From positions 1 through 64,000 of the forward strand of contig JACPEP010000026.1 of NCBI GenBank assembly GCA_016183425.1: 64,000 nucleotides of DNA. Reading direction: 5' to 3'. The stretch's first letter is position 1, and the number at the start of each line of letters is the position of its first letter. The notes under the pieces are model-generated. The model saw only the letters and a program-made list of their open reading frames with translations, was not told the origin of the DNA and ran no database searches. Position numbers and translations under genes: made by a program. Source of the DNA: Chloroflexota bacterium. GTDB taxonomy: Bacteria; Chloroflexota; Dehalococcoidia; JACPEP01. Positions 16,926 through 26,600 of this stretch are shown here, piece by piece.

Positions 16926-18149
16926 CTAAAGGGCCCCCACCCCGGCCAAGACAACCAGGTCTGACTGGGACAGGCCCAACTCCTGGTATACCTCCTGGTT
17001 GTGCTGGCCAACCAGAGGCGCCGGTCGCAAGATACGCCAATAGGTTTCACTGAGTTTATAGGGAGCGCCGGGATAGCGCAATATCCCCAGAACGGGATGC
17101 TCCAAGTCCACAAAGTAGCCCCGGGCGTGGAGGTGGGGGTCAGCCAGCACCTCCGTTGCCGCGGCGGCCGGAGCCACCGGGATACGTCGGCTCTGTCCTT
17201 CGGCAAAAAGCTCGGCCTTGGTATGGCGCATACCAAACTCGGCGATATAGGCGTTTATCTGGTCGATGTTGGCCCGGCGAGCGTCCATGAACTGATATTC
17301 CGACTTGGTCAACTCCTCCACCCCGATGCCCTCTTCCACAATCCAGGCCACCAAGGCATCCCACATATGGGGAGCGTTGGCGATGACCGCCCAGTATCCG
17401 TCCTGGCAGGGATACACGCGGCAGGGGGCGGCGATGGCGTGCTGGGTGCCGGTGCGCTTCTGAACCACCCCATTGTAGGAATAGTTCACCGTTGCCGTCT
17501 CCAGCAAAGAGGCGACACATTCCTGCATAGAGACATCCACGTGCTCTCCCTCTCCGGTGGTTCGGCGCCGGTACACTGCCATAAGGGTGGCCACGGCGGC
17601 GAACATACTCCCGGTGTAGTAGACCTGGTAGCCGCCGGCCTGCACTGGCGGTGATTTTGGGTCGCCGGTGAGGTACATGAGCCCACCCATGGCAAAGCCC
17701 ACCATATCGCAGGTCTTGTAATCTCGATAAGGCCCCGTCTGACCAAAGCCGGTTATGGAGGTTAGGATGAGACGGGGGTTCACCTCCCGAAGGTGAGGAT
17801 AGTCCAGACCAAGACGAGCCAGATAGCCGGGAGGAAAGGTCTCCACCAGGATGTCCGCCGTTTTCACCAGGCGACGAAAGACCTCCTGGCCATCGGCGCA
17901 TTCCAGGTTAAGGGTGATACCCCGCTTATTGGTGTTGAGGTAAGCGAAAAAAAGACTCCGCTCCGGGTGAGGCTGGTCGTGAAGAAAGGGGCCGATGTTC
18001 CGGGTGGCATCGCCCCTCGGCCGCTCCACCCTTAACACGTCCGCCCCCAGGTCAGCCATAAGCTTGGTGCAGTAAAGGCCCTTCTCGTCAGCCAGGTCGA
18101 GAACCCTTAGCTCCCCCAGAGCCATATCGCCAGCTTCCAAAGAGAACAA
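16926..18149 (-). CDS. Class III (CaiB/BaiF) CoA-transferase lacking the usual aspartate
   Basis: A 407-residue paralogue of the next gene. When aligned on TGEGEHVDVSMQE, the position of the catalytic aspartate (24 residues before the final glycine of GEG) is tyrosine in GGYQVYYTGSMFAAVATL, so the covalent carboxylate of class III transferases appears to be missing. It may be inactive alone, or form a heteromer with the intact neighbour. The start is TTG at 18149 with AAAGGGGG upstream; an ATG at 18125 (beginning MALGELRVL) is a good alternative. Confidence 0.8.
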   Translation of the reverse strand: MFSLEAGDMALGELRVLDLADEKGLYCTKLMADLGADVLRVERPRGDATRNIGPFLHDQPHPERSLFFAYLNTNKRGITLNLECADGQEVFRRLVKTADILVETFPPGYLARLGLDYPHLREVNPRLILTSITGFGQTGPYRDYKTCDMVGFAMGGLMYLTGDPKSPPVQAGGYQVYYTGSMFAAVATLMAVYRRRTTGEGEHVDVSMQECVASLLETATVNYSYNGVVQKRTGTQHAIAAPCRVYPCQDGYWAVIANAPHMWDALVAWIVEEGIGVEELTKSEYQFMDARRANIDQINAYIAEFGMRHTKAELFAEGQSRRIPVAPAAAATEVLADPHLHARGYFVDLEHPVLGILRYPGAPYKLSETYWRILRPAPLVGQHNQEVYQELGLSQSDLVVLAGVGAL

Positions 18150-18186
18150 CGGGATGTCAACCCCCTTTCTAGAGAGTGTTTAGTAT

Positions 18187-18229
18187 GTCACTCTTCTCTC
18201 CCCGCCTATGGCGGGGAGAGAAGAGTGAC
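18187..18229. terminator. 20-bp perfect hairpin with TAT loop
   Basis: GTCACTCTTCTCTCCCCGCC pairs exactly with its complement over a 3-nt loop. It lies in the 280-bp space between the divergent CoA-transferase gene and the glycosyltransferase gene. It may be a dispersed palindrome, because neither gene ends here. The rest of the space (18230-18429) shows no other clear structure. Confidence 0.5.
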
Positions 18230-18429
18230 CGGCTTCACAATTCAAGAGTCTCTTTCTGTCCCACGCCCTATCGGGCCAGATAGCAAAAGATCAATAGCAT
18301 CATACCGAAGGATAACCCACCTGTCAATCTGGGGACTACCCCGGAACCCTCTCTACACACAAGGGCGGTGGGACGAGAAGTTTCCCTTCTCTCCTTTCGT
18401 AGTGTAAACTAAGGCTCAGGAGGTCGGCT

Positions 18430-19533
18430 CTGGCTCGCATTGGCATCGACGCCCGCTATGTTCAAGACCATTTCCCGGGCATCGGGCGATACGTCTACAA
18501 CCTGGTTCGAGGGCTGGCGACCCTGGACACGGGGGACACATACGTGGTCTTCTATAACCCCCGCTCAAGGAACGTCCGTTTCTCCCCGGCCGCCTGGACA
18601 GCGCCCCAGGTGGAACTAAGAGAAGTACCCATACCCACCTTCTCTTTGAAAGAGCAGGTGCTTCTTCCCTGGATAGCGAGAAGACACGGTGTACAGATAC
18701 TCCACTCTCCATACTATGTGAAACCATACTTTCTCACCTGCCCCTCGGTGGTTACTATCCACGACATCATCCCCAGTCGTTACCCAGAGTATTTGCCCTC
18801 CTGGAAGACACGCCTGAGCTATAGTATTGCCATGCGCCTGGCCATAGGCACGGCCACCCTTGTCATCGCTGACTCCCAGGGGACACGGGAGGATATGGCA
18901 CACTATTTTGGCATCCCCCCCACCAAGGTGCGGGTGGTGCCCCTGGCCGCTGACGAGTTCCAGGGAGGGGAATCCTCCCCCCAGCCCCCCCCACAGGGCT
19001 CCTACATCCTGTCCGTGGGCATCAACAAGCCCCACAAGAACTTGCTCCGTCTCCTGGAAGCCTACGCCCAGGCCCAGGTCTCGCTACCCCTGGTCATCGC
19101 CGGCCGGGAGGACTCTCGTTTCCCTCTGCTTCGCGATGCCGTCCGGACTTTGGGCCTTGAAGAGAGGGTAACCCTCGCAGGAGAGGTGGGAGAGGAGCGG
19201 CTGCAGCGCCTATATTTGGAAGCGGCCTTCTTCGTATTTCCCTCTCTAGCCGAGGGCTTTGGGCTGCCTCCCCTGGAGGCCATGGCCAGCGGCGTCCCCG
19301 TCATTGCCTCTCGCATACCAGTGGTGACAGAGGTGGTTGGGGACGCCGCCCTTCTGGTGGATCCTGAGAGCGCCACGGATATGGCCCAGGCCATAAATCG
19401 CCTGGCCGCCGACGGGCAACTACGAGCGTCACTGCAAGCCAGGGGCCTGGCCCGGGCCAAACTTTTTTCCTGGAGAGAGACCGCCAGAAAGACATGGGAG
19501 GTATATCAGGAGGTCCTTGGTGACAGAGGTTAG
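18430..19533 (+). CDS. Glycosyltransferase, GT4 family (probable CTG start)
   Basis: A glycosyltransferase of GT-B fold that transfers a sugar from an activated donor. The GTG at 18544 leaves out conserved N-terminal sequence: upstream in frame lies ARIGIDARYVQDHFPGIGRYVYNL, the usual start of this group. The only start with a ribosome binding site is CTG at 18430, six bases after AGGAGG, giving 367 residues. C-terminal donor-binding motifs are GSYILSVGINKPHKNL, FVFPSLAEGFGLPPLEAMASGVPV and DAALLVDPES. Its stop overlaps the following gene. Confidence 0.85.
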   Translation: MARIGIDARYVQDHFPGIGRYVYNLVRGLATLDTGDTYVVFYNPRSRNVRFSPAAWTAPQVELREVPIPTFSLKEQVLLPWIARRHGVQILHSPYYVKPYFLTCPSVVTIHDIIPSRYPEYLPSWKTRLSYSIAMRLAIGTATLVIADSQGTREDMAHYFGIPPTKVRVVPLAADEFQGGESSPQPPPQGSYILSVGINKPHKNLLRLLEAYAQAQVSLPLVIAGREDSRFPLLRDAVRTLGLEERVTLAGEVGEERLQRLYLEAAFFVFPSLAEGFGLPPLEAMASGVPVIASRIPVVTEVVGDAALLVDPESATDMAQAINRLAADGQLRASLQARGLARAKLFSWRETARKTWEVYQEVLGDRG

Positions 19534-21070
19534 CACTTTAAAGGCCCAGCCCTCCTGGCAACGCCGCCTTCTGCTCTATCTCCTGGTACTGGTGGGATTC
19601 ACGCTGCTAGTATCTGCCCTGGACGCCAAGAGCCTGTGGGTGGACGAGCTGGCCACTGCGGTAACAGTTACCGAGGAGAGCCCCCCCGCTGTGCTCAAGA
19701 GAGCTATCGAGGGTGAGAGGCGGCCTCCCTTGTACTATCTCCTCTTGCACTACTGGACAGCCCTGGCCGGCAGCCAGGACTTTGCCCTCCGATACCCATC
19801 CCTCTTTTTCGGCCTTCTATCTCTGGCCCTGGTACATCGGTTGGGGCAACGCTGGGGAGGAGGATGGATGGGGACATTGGCTGCCTACTTCCTGGCCATC
19901 TCCCCCTTCTTTATCCTTTACTCCCGCATGGCCCGCTCTTACTCCCTGACCGCCTCTTTGGGGCTCCTATCTTGCTTATACTTCCTGCTCCTTCTCGAAA
20001 AGAGACGGAGAATTTACTGGGCCGGCTACCTGGCAACTTCAGCCCTCCTCCTCTACACAGATTACGTTGCCCTGCCCGTGCTGGCAGGGCAAAACCTCTT
20101 CTGGCTGCTGTGGGGCCGGAGACAGGGACCATCGGCCAGAAGCTGGATAGGAGGACAACTGGCCCTGGCTATCAGCTTCGTGCCCTGGCTGCCTATAGTG
20201 TTCTCCCAGACCGCCCGAGACCTGACCACAGCCGACTTGGCCACCAGTCCCCAGGGTCTGCTCCTCAAAACGGCCTATCCCTTCTACTCCTTCAGCGTGG
20301 GGGAAACCATCTTTCCGTGGCAGCCCCTGGCGGTGGTAGGAGCGGCAGCCATCCTCTTTTTGTCTGTAGTGGGCGCCATCCACATGGCCAGAAGAGACGG
20401 GGGCCGGCTGGCCTTGTTCCTCATCGCCCTCCCCCTTCTCTTTATCGTCTTCATCACCAGCTCCTTCGCCACAGACATAACCTTTCTCAACATTCCCAGT
20501 CGGGCTATCGTGGCCGCCCCTTTCTTCTACCTGCTAGCGGCGGCCGGTTTTCTGGCCTTGCCCCGCCTATGGCGGGGGAGATGGCGCTACGTGCTCCTGG
20601 TGGCCATCACCCTGGCCAGTGGCTATTCGTTGCTCAACTACTACCGCAACCAGCAGTTCCACAACCCCATCTACGCCGTTCCGGCTCGGGAGATAGCTCA
20701 ATGGGTAGCGGCCGACTCCCAGACGGAAGATGTGGTCATCAGCCCCTGGGACAGCGCCTTCCCATATTACTACCACTCACCCCCTGCCCGGGCTCGTCAT
20801 TTCTTTAGCGAAGATTCACAGTCGGCCATGGCCTATATCCGTGAGCACCGCAGCCCCCGGGTATGGCTCATCACCCTGGGCCGAGATAGAACGCGCTACG
20901 AGGAGCCCACCGAGCTGGTGACATGGCTGGACAAGGAGTATCGATTGGAGTTACAAAAAGGATACGTGGAGCAGGACGCTCTGTACCGCCGTTTCAAAGA
21001 GCTTCTCCTCCACCGGCCGGCCTATCAGTACAAGGTCACTGTACAGCGATACGTGAGGCCAGCATCGTAA
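19517..21070 (+). CDS. GT-C fold membrane glycosyltransferase (PMT/ArnT-like)
   Basis: A 517-residue polytopic membrane protein with about ten hydrophobic segments. The first periplasmic loop has SLWVDELATAVTV, with the acidic pair typical of GT-C enzymes using polyprenyl-phosphate sugars, and RPPLYYLLLHYWTAL follows. The C-terminal extracytoplasmic domain is about 130 residues. The start is TTG (19517) or GTG (19520), both overlapping the stop of the preceding glycosyltransferase, so the two are translationally coupled. Confidence 0.82.
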   Translation: MVTEVSTLKAQPSWQRRLLLYLLVLVGFTLLVSALDAKSLWVDELATAVTVTEESPPAVLKRAIEGERRPPLYYLLLHYWTALAGSQDFALRYPSLFFGLLSLALVHRLGQRWGGGWMGTLAAYFLAISPFFILYSRMARSYSLTASLGLLSCLYFLLLLEKRRRIYWAGYLATSALLLYTDYVALPVLAGQNLFWLLWGRRQGPSARSWIGGQLALAISFVPWLPIVFSQTARDLTTADLATSPQGLLLKTAYPFYSFSVGETIFPWQPLAVVGAAAILFLSVVGAIHMARRDGGRLALFLIALPLLFIVFITSSFATDITFLNIPSRAIVAAPFFYLLAAAGFLALPRLWRGRWRYVLLVAITLASGYSLLNYYRNQQFHNPIYAVPAREIAQWVAADSQTEDVVISPWDSAFPYYYHSPPARARHFFSEDSQSAMAYIREHRSPRVWLITLGRDRTRYEEPTELVTWLDKEYRLELQKGYVEQDALYRRFKELLLHRPAYQYKVTVQRYVRPAS

Positions 21071-21151
21071 AGCTATACGTCATCGGTCCCTTACGATCAT
21101 GAGCTAAATATAGTGACAAAGCGATCTCTCCGGCCCGTGCTTGCGAGGACG

Positions 21152-21212
21152 GTAGTCGGCATCGTCCCTGATGCCCCGCCTGTGGCGGGGGGTCAGGGAC
21201 GACCCCGACTAC
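21152..21212. repeat. Long palindrome
   Basis: A 61-bp near-perfect hairpin: GTAGTCGG then TCGTCCCTGA then CCCCGCC on one arm with their complements on the other, around a TGT loop and small mismatches. It lies about 80 bp after the GT-C gene. A related shorter palindrome (TCGGGGTCG-TCT-CGACCCCGA) is at 21609-21629 and another at 3820-3847, so this is a dispersed repeat family that could also stop transcription. Confidence 0.6.
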
Positions 21213-21283
21213 GTAGGCTGTTCGCCGTCTGACAGCTTATTTTGTTAATGACTTTGAGAGATCAGAAGGTATCGATATGAAGC

Positions 21284-21547
21284 TTGGTAGGACAGTATCC
21301 GAAAGACTTATTGTTCAAATTGATTCTTCTTCATTGGATAGAAAAGTCTTTCAAAGTAAGCCCGGACAGCCGGCGGGTGGCTTATGCGGCGAGAGCGGGC
21401 AAGAAGCTGTTTGTGGTTCTGGATGGGAAAGAGGAGAAGCCATACGATGGCATCGGGACCATGGGTTGGTTTGACTCCCCTGATAGTCTCCACTACCTCG
21501 CCTGGACAGGTAGCGGCATCTATCTGGTGGAGGAGCGGATAGAGTGA
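21284..21547 (+). pseudogene. Fragment of a WD40-like (PD40) repeat protein
   Basis: The stretch SPDSRRVAYAARAGKKLFVV, then LDGKEEKPYDGIG, then DSLHYLAWTGSGIYLVEERIE, is the repeat unit of TolB/PD40-type beta-propeller proteins, which normally carry many such units. Only the last one or two are present, and the first 25 residues look unrelated, so this is probably a 3' remnant rather than an intact gene. It is bounded by palindromes on both sides. Confidence 0.5.
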
Positions 21548-21665
21548 GACCACCTAATCGAGGTCAGGGACGCCCCGATTGCTGGCTCTCAACCCTCACT
21601 CGCTGTAGTCGGGGTCGTCTCGACCCCGATGAGGCTACCTAATGTGCAGGTAAGGTCTTAGAGGA

Positions 21666-22772
21666 ATGAAGGTACTTCTCGTCTACAAGGACTACTTCCC
21701 CGTGCTGGGCGGTATCGAGAATCATCTGCGCCTCCTGGCCACTGGTTTGGCCACCCATAAGGAGATGAAGGTAGAGGTGCTGGTCACCGACCCCGGCCGC
21801 CGGACGCAGCGCTTGAGCATGGATGGCGTATCCATCACTAAGGCGGGGCGGTGGCTGACGGCGGCCTCCGCCCCCATCAGCACCAGCCTGTTTCTCGAGA
21901 TGAGACGACGCCAAGCAGACATCTACCATCTTCACTTCCCCTACCCCATAGGGGAGATGGCCTACCTCCTGGCCGGTGCCAAGGGCAAGCTGGTGATTAC
22001 CTATCACAGCGACATCATCCGCCAGCGGCGGCTGCTTCTCCTCTACCGACCTTTCCTCTGGCGGCTGCTGGGCCGAGCCGATAGAATCATCGTTCAAAGC
22101 CCCAACTACGTGGCCTCCTCCCCCTACTTGAGACGCGTGGCGAAAAAGTGCACCGTTATCCCCTCGGCGGTGGACATGAGGCGATTCGAGGCCACGGAGG
22201 GGGCGGCGGTGGCCGCCTGGCGGCGGCGCTTCCCGCCGCCCCTGGTTCTCTTCGTGGGCCGTTTCCGCTATTATAAAGGACTGCAATACCTCATCCAGGC
22301 AATGAAAAAGATAAAGGCAACCCTTCTCCTGAGCGGCTCTGGCCCTTTGGAGTCTCAGCTTAGACACCAGGTGGCAGCATTGGCCCTGGAAGACCGCATC
22401 TTTTTTCTGGGAGAGGTGCCCGATGGAGAATTGCCCAGCCTCTATCAGGCGGCCGACATCTTCGTCCTTCCCGCATGTGAACGCTCTGAGGCCTTTGGCC
22501 TGACCCAGGTGGAGGCCATGGCTTCGGGTGTGCCCGTAATTTGCACCGAGTTGGGCACCGGCACTTCTTATGTCAATATCCACGGTGAGACGGGACTGGT
22601 GGTGCCCCCCCGAGACCCGGAGGCCCTGGCCCAGGCCATAAACACCCTCCTGGATAACCCGGGGCTGAGGCAGCAGTTGGGGGGGGGAGGCCGAGAGCGG
22701 GCGGCGCGAGAGTTCGGTGTAGAGACCATGGTGCAGAGAACAATTCAACTCTACCAAGAGCTAGTGTCCTGA
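21666..22772 (+). CDS. Glycosyltransferase, GT4 family
   Basis: A 368-residue GT-B enzyme. It begins MKVLLVYKDYFPVLGGIENHLRLLA, the usual GT4 N terminus, and carries PLVLFVGRFRYYKGLQYLIQA, LLSGSGPLESQL and the donor-binding ACERSEAFGLTQVEAMASGVPVI motif with its two glutamates. It probably adds mannose or glucose to a lipid-linked glycan. Its last codons (LVS, stop) lie within the left end of the MITE-like element at 22762-22891, so the present C terminus seems to have been set by that insertion. Confidence 0.88.
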   Translation: MKVLLVYKDYFPVLGGIENHLRLLATGLATHKEMKVEVLVTDPGRRTQRLSMDGVSITKAGRWLTAASAPISTSLFLEMRRRQADIYHLHFPYPIGEMAYLLAGAKGKLVITYHSDIIRQRRLLLLYRPFLWRLLGRADRIIVQSPNYVASSPYLRRVAKKCTVIPSAVDMRRFEATEGAAVAAWRRRFPPPLVLFVGRFRYYKGLQYLIQAMKKIKATLLLSGSGPLESQLRHQVAALALEDRIFFLGEVPDGELPSLYQAADIFVLPACERSEAFGLTQVEAMASGVPVICTELGTGTSYVNIHGETGLVVPPRDPEALAQAINTLLDNPGLRQQLGGGGRERAAREFGVETMVQRTIQLYQELVS

Positions 22773-22891
22773 GTCAGAAGATAGTTGAATAATTATCTTG
22801 CCTTGGGCCAAGGGGATATTGTTCCTGCAAACGTCAAGCCAGCTAAGAAAGCACTGTGACTTATGCAACGAATTTCTGAAACGGGGCACTA
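22762..22891. mobile_element. 130-bp MITE-like element
   Basis: Imperfect terminal inverted repeats of about 23 bp: left end TAGTGTCCTGAGTCAGAAGA, right end complement TAGTGCCCCGTTTCAGAAAT. There is no coding capacity. The tip TAGTGtCC is the same as in the element at 994-1156. It supplies the stop codon of the GT4 gene and abuts the 3' end of the DUF2284 gene. Confidence 0.5.
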
Positions 22892-22895
22892 GACG

Positions 22896-23474
22896 CTAGT
22901 GTACGAACACTATTCCCACTGAAATAGCACAACCGATGGAGGCGGGGTCCACATCCTTGTGGGCGATGGGGTAAACCGGCCAGCCCACTTTGTTCGCCAG
23001 GTCAAAGACGTCTATCCCCACCCCCTCCATGGAGGGGCGACCCCGTAGGGGGAAGCGGCAGCCCCCTCCCTGAAGTGCCTGACAGGGCAGGTTACGGCAA
23101 AAGGCAGCCTTGCACGACCCGCCACTAAACCCCAGGGCCAAGTAGTAGCCATCGTTGAAGGCCAGGGCCTCCAGGTTTCCCACAACATCGTAGGTGCCAT
23201 TGTGAAAAGTAGAGGGAGGTAATCCGGCACGTTTGTCCGGCTTCAAGACGTGAGGTGCTGCCGGCTCCACGTCCCGTTTGAAGAGGATGGCCCACCGGTA
23301 ACGAGCCAAAGCCTGGCGCACCAGATCTGGCTCCGGGGTATGGGGAGGACAGTTGATGGATTCCCCCGCCCGGTAACAAAGGGGCACCAAGCATTTCAGG
23401 CGAACTCTTTCGTCCACTACCACCCATGAGGCGGGGACGATGGCGGCATCGGAAGCACCATACGTAAGGGCCAA
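22896..23474 (-). CDS. DUF2284 putative metal-binding protein
   Basis: The protein has the DUF2284 cysteine pattern: CLVPLCYRAGESINCPPHTP near residues 28-47 and CKAAFCRNLPCQALQGGGCRFP near 121-142. The family is predicted to bind a metal or Fe-S cluster; function is unknown. The TTG at 23474 omits conserved sequence: the in-frame upstream LCADLERYRELALTYGASDA fits the family N terminus, and a CTG at 23504 preceded by GGAGG is a candidate start. Its length with either start is usual for the family. Confidence 0.78.
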   Translation of the reverse strand: MALTYGASDAAIVPASWVVVDERVRLKCLVPLCYRAGESINCPPHTPEPDLVRQALARYRWAILFKRDVEPAAPHVLKPDKRAGLPPSTFHNGTYDVVGNLEALAFNDGYYLALGFSGGSCKAAFCRNLPCQALQGGGCRFPLRGRPSMEGVGIDVFDLANKVGWPVYPIAHKDVDPASIGCAISVGIVFVH

Positions 23475-23536
23475 CTCCCGATAGCGCTCCAGGTCAGCGC
23501 ACAGCCTTTCCTCCAGGACCTCCCTTGGTCACCTGG

Positions 23537-23608
23537 TCACGCCCGCCCGCGCTTGATGATTCTGCCTGCCCAGAAGAGCACGGCTCTGAAAACCAATCTA
23601 TTGGTCAT
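23537..23608 (-). CDS. Candidate 23-residue micropeptide, copy B
   Basis: ATG to TGA, containing RLVFRAVLFWAGRIIK. A related 21-residue ORF at 24877-24942 has RLVFSVALLWTAGRIIK. The DNA copies differ mostly at third codon positions and by a one-codon indel, as expected if the reading frame is under selection. Both precede another gene by about 35 nt. The ribosome binding site here is weak. Confidence 0.35.
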   Translation of the reverse strand: MTNRLVFRAVLFWAGRIIKRGRA

Positions 23609-23626
23609 GCCCGACGTTGTTCCCTA

Positions 23627-24202
23627 TCACAGGTGGCGGCGATGCCCCATTGAGGCAATGTAATCTTTGACTTCAGAGGATGGAAACCCAATGAGGTCAA
23701 CCATTCGGTGCGTTCCCCTAAATGGTGTGAAGTGATGCTTGTAATCCTCGGCCAGAACCTCTGAGTGACGGAATTCCCATTGCGACGCTCTGGGGGCAAA
23801 TCTGCCATCTAATCCACGAATAGAATTGTAGATCCTTGGGGGATATTCGTCAGGGCACCTTCCCATCCTGCTGATAAGGTGCCCCAATGTCCAGTGGTGC
23901 CCATACTCATGAGCAAGCGTTTCCTCCATTTGCTCCAGGGTCAGCAAGAAAAAGGTGTTGAGCACTATTATGACCTTGATGTTCCGGCTGCCCAATATGG
24001 CTGGGTCGTCGTAGGTCACATGCCAATAGCCGTTGTAGTCAGTTAAGCCATCATTCTGCAATTTTACCGCTTGCACCCAGCTTATGTCCTCAATAGTACA
24101 ACGGCAAAAGCTCACGACAAACTTACCCAGCTGATCCATTTCACCACTTGTCAGCACGACGTCAGGATCCTCAACTGGAAGCGCTATCATCTCTGAAATC
24201 AT
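23627..24202 (-). CDS. Zincin-like putative metalloprotease
   Basis: A 191-residue protein with a zinc-protease signature HEYGHHWTLGH in its middle and a downstream acidic residue in EVLAEDYKHHF that could be the third ligand. There is no signal peptide. The remainder is not recognised. It overlaps the 3' end of the gene before it by 32 bp in another frame, so an internal start is possible (the second M of MISEMIALPVED reduces but does not remove the overlap). The target is unknown. Confidence 0.6.
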   Translation of the reverse strand: MISEMIALPVEDPDVVLTSGEMDQLGKFVVSFCRCTIEDISWVQAVKLQNDGLTDYNGYWHVTYDDPAILGSRNIKVIIVLNTFFLLTLEQMEETLAHEYGHHWTLGHLISRMGRCPDEYPPRIYNSIRGLDGRFAPRASQWEFRHSEVLAEDYKHHFTPFRGTHRMVDLIGFPSSEVKDYIASMGHRRHL

Positions 24203-24458
24203 CAGGTTTTTGGGGACCAGTAGAGAAATAAAGCTTACCCGGCCTCAGTTCTTTTGTGTCAGTGAGCTGTCTCAACTTGGCCCCCTTAGTAATCGCCTTG
24301 CTTTTTTTTAAAGCCTCTTCAAGTCTGGCTGTCCGTTCCTCCAGCTTCCCATTAGGTTGCCCTGCTTCCTGGGCTTTCTTTATCTTTTCCTTGGCTGCCA
24401 CAATATTGCGCCGGATGCCCTCTTCGGTAACCTTATACATCATACACATCCAAACCAC
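24171..24458 (-). CDS. Uncharacterised lysine-rich 95-residue protein
   Basis: It is not recognised. Most of the protein is predicted helical and charged (EEGIRRNIVAAKEKIKKAQE, KLEERTARLEEALKKSKAIT), consistent with a short coiled coil, followed by an extended tail. A start at the second methionines (MMYKVTEEG) is plausible. It overlaps the start of the zincin-like gene, suggesting co-transcription. Confidence 0.5.
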   Translation of the reverse strand: MVWMCMMYKVTEEGIRRNIVAAKEKIKKAQEAGQPNGKLEERTARLEEALKKSKAITKGAKLRQLTDTKELRPGKLYFSTGPQKPDDFRDDSASS

Positions 24459-24840
24459 CTCCCACGACGATGGTTCGGTACACCCCCGTCGGGCGTGAGA
24501 AGAAGTTTGGGCAAAAGAAGAAGAGGGTGAACACCACCATCAGTGGAAGGGCAACAATGGCAATAAGGGGAAACCCTACGCCAGTAGAGATTAACAAGAC
24601 CGCAGAGCCAAAGAGAAGGGCCACCACCAGAAAAAGGCTGGCCCAGCCCAGAGGCGGCTTATTAGCAAAGCCCCACAGGCCAGTAGCGGCCAGTGCGACC
24701 TCACCGGGTTCAAGCATACTCGCTGGTTTACAATGGGGCGGCTTATTAGCAAAGCCCCACAGGCCAGTAGCGGCCAGTGCGACAGCCCGAATTAATACAC
24801 AAGCCACGCATACACGAATACACGAGTCACGTACTCCCAT
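24433..24840 (-). CDS. Small membrane protein with internal duplication
   Basis: A 135-residue ORF with a good AAAGGAGG site. The C-terminal half holds two hydrophobic segments (ASLFLVVALLFGSAVLLIS and PLIAIVALPLMVVFTLFFF). The N-terminal half contains VALAATGLWGFANKPP twice, produced by a 47-bp direct repeat. No family is recognised. The duplicated part may be non-functional expansion. Confidence 0.5.
   Translation of the reverse strand: MGVRDSCIRVCVACVLIRAVALAATGLWGFANKPPHCKPASMLEPGEVALAATGLWGFANKPPLGWASLFLVVALLFGSAVLLISTGVGFPLIAIVALPLMVVFTLFFFCPNFFSRPTGVYRTIVVGGGLDVYDV
24653..24783. repeat. Two 47-bp direct repeats, period 84 bp
   Basis: Positions 24653-24699 and 24737-24783 are identical over 47 bp. 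The period is 84 bp (28 codons), so the repeat keeps the reading frame of the surrounding ORF and duplicates the peptide VALAATGLWGFANKPP. Confidence 0.85.
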
Positions 24841-24876
24841 TTGTTACCTCCTTTTGTCACCTTGTCACGCCCACCC

Positions 24877-24942
24877 CTATTTGATAATCCTACCCGCCGT
24901 CCAGAGGAGCGCGACGCTGAAAACCAACCTTTGAGTCCCCAC
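24877..24942 (-). CDS. Candidate 21-residue micropeptide, copy A
   Basis: A GTG-started ORF ending with RLVFSVALLWTAGRIIK and TAG, homologous to copy B at 23537-23608. Downstream homology between the two copies continues through GTGACxAGGTGACCAA/GTGACAAGGTGACAAAA into the ribosome binding site of the next gene, so a unit of micropeptide plus translation signal has been duplicated. Confidence 0.35.
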   Translation of the reverse strand: MGTQRLVFSVALLWTAGRIIK

Positions 24943-25082
24943 TCCACTATCCTGCTTTATATTTTATATATTGTCTCCTCACCCCCTTTATTTTGACTAC
25001 GATTATAGGGGCAAGTTACAGCCACCAGCGGCTTTTGTCAAGATCTCTTGGGCCCCGTCGCGACTTTTTTGGAGAAATTTCA

Positions 25083-26588
<1,506 letters not shown>

Positions 26589-26600
26589 TCGTCCTGAACT

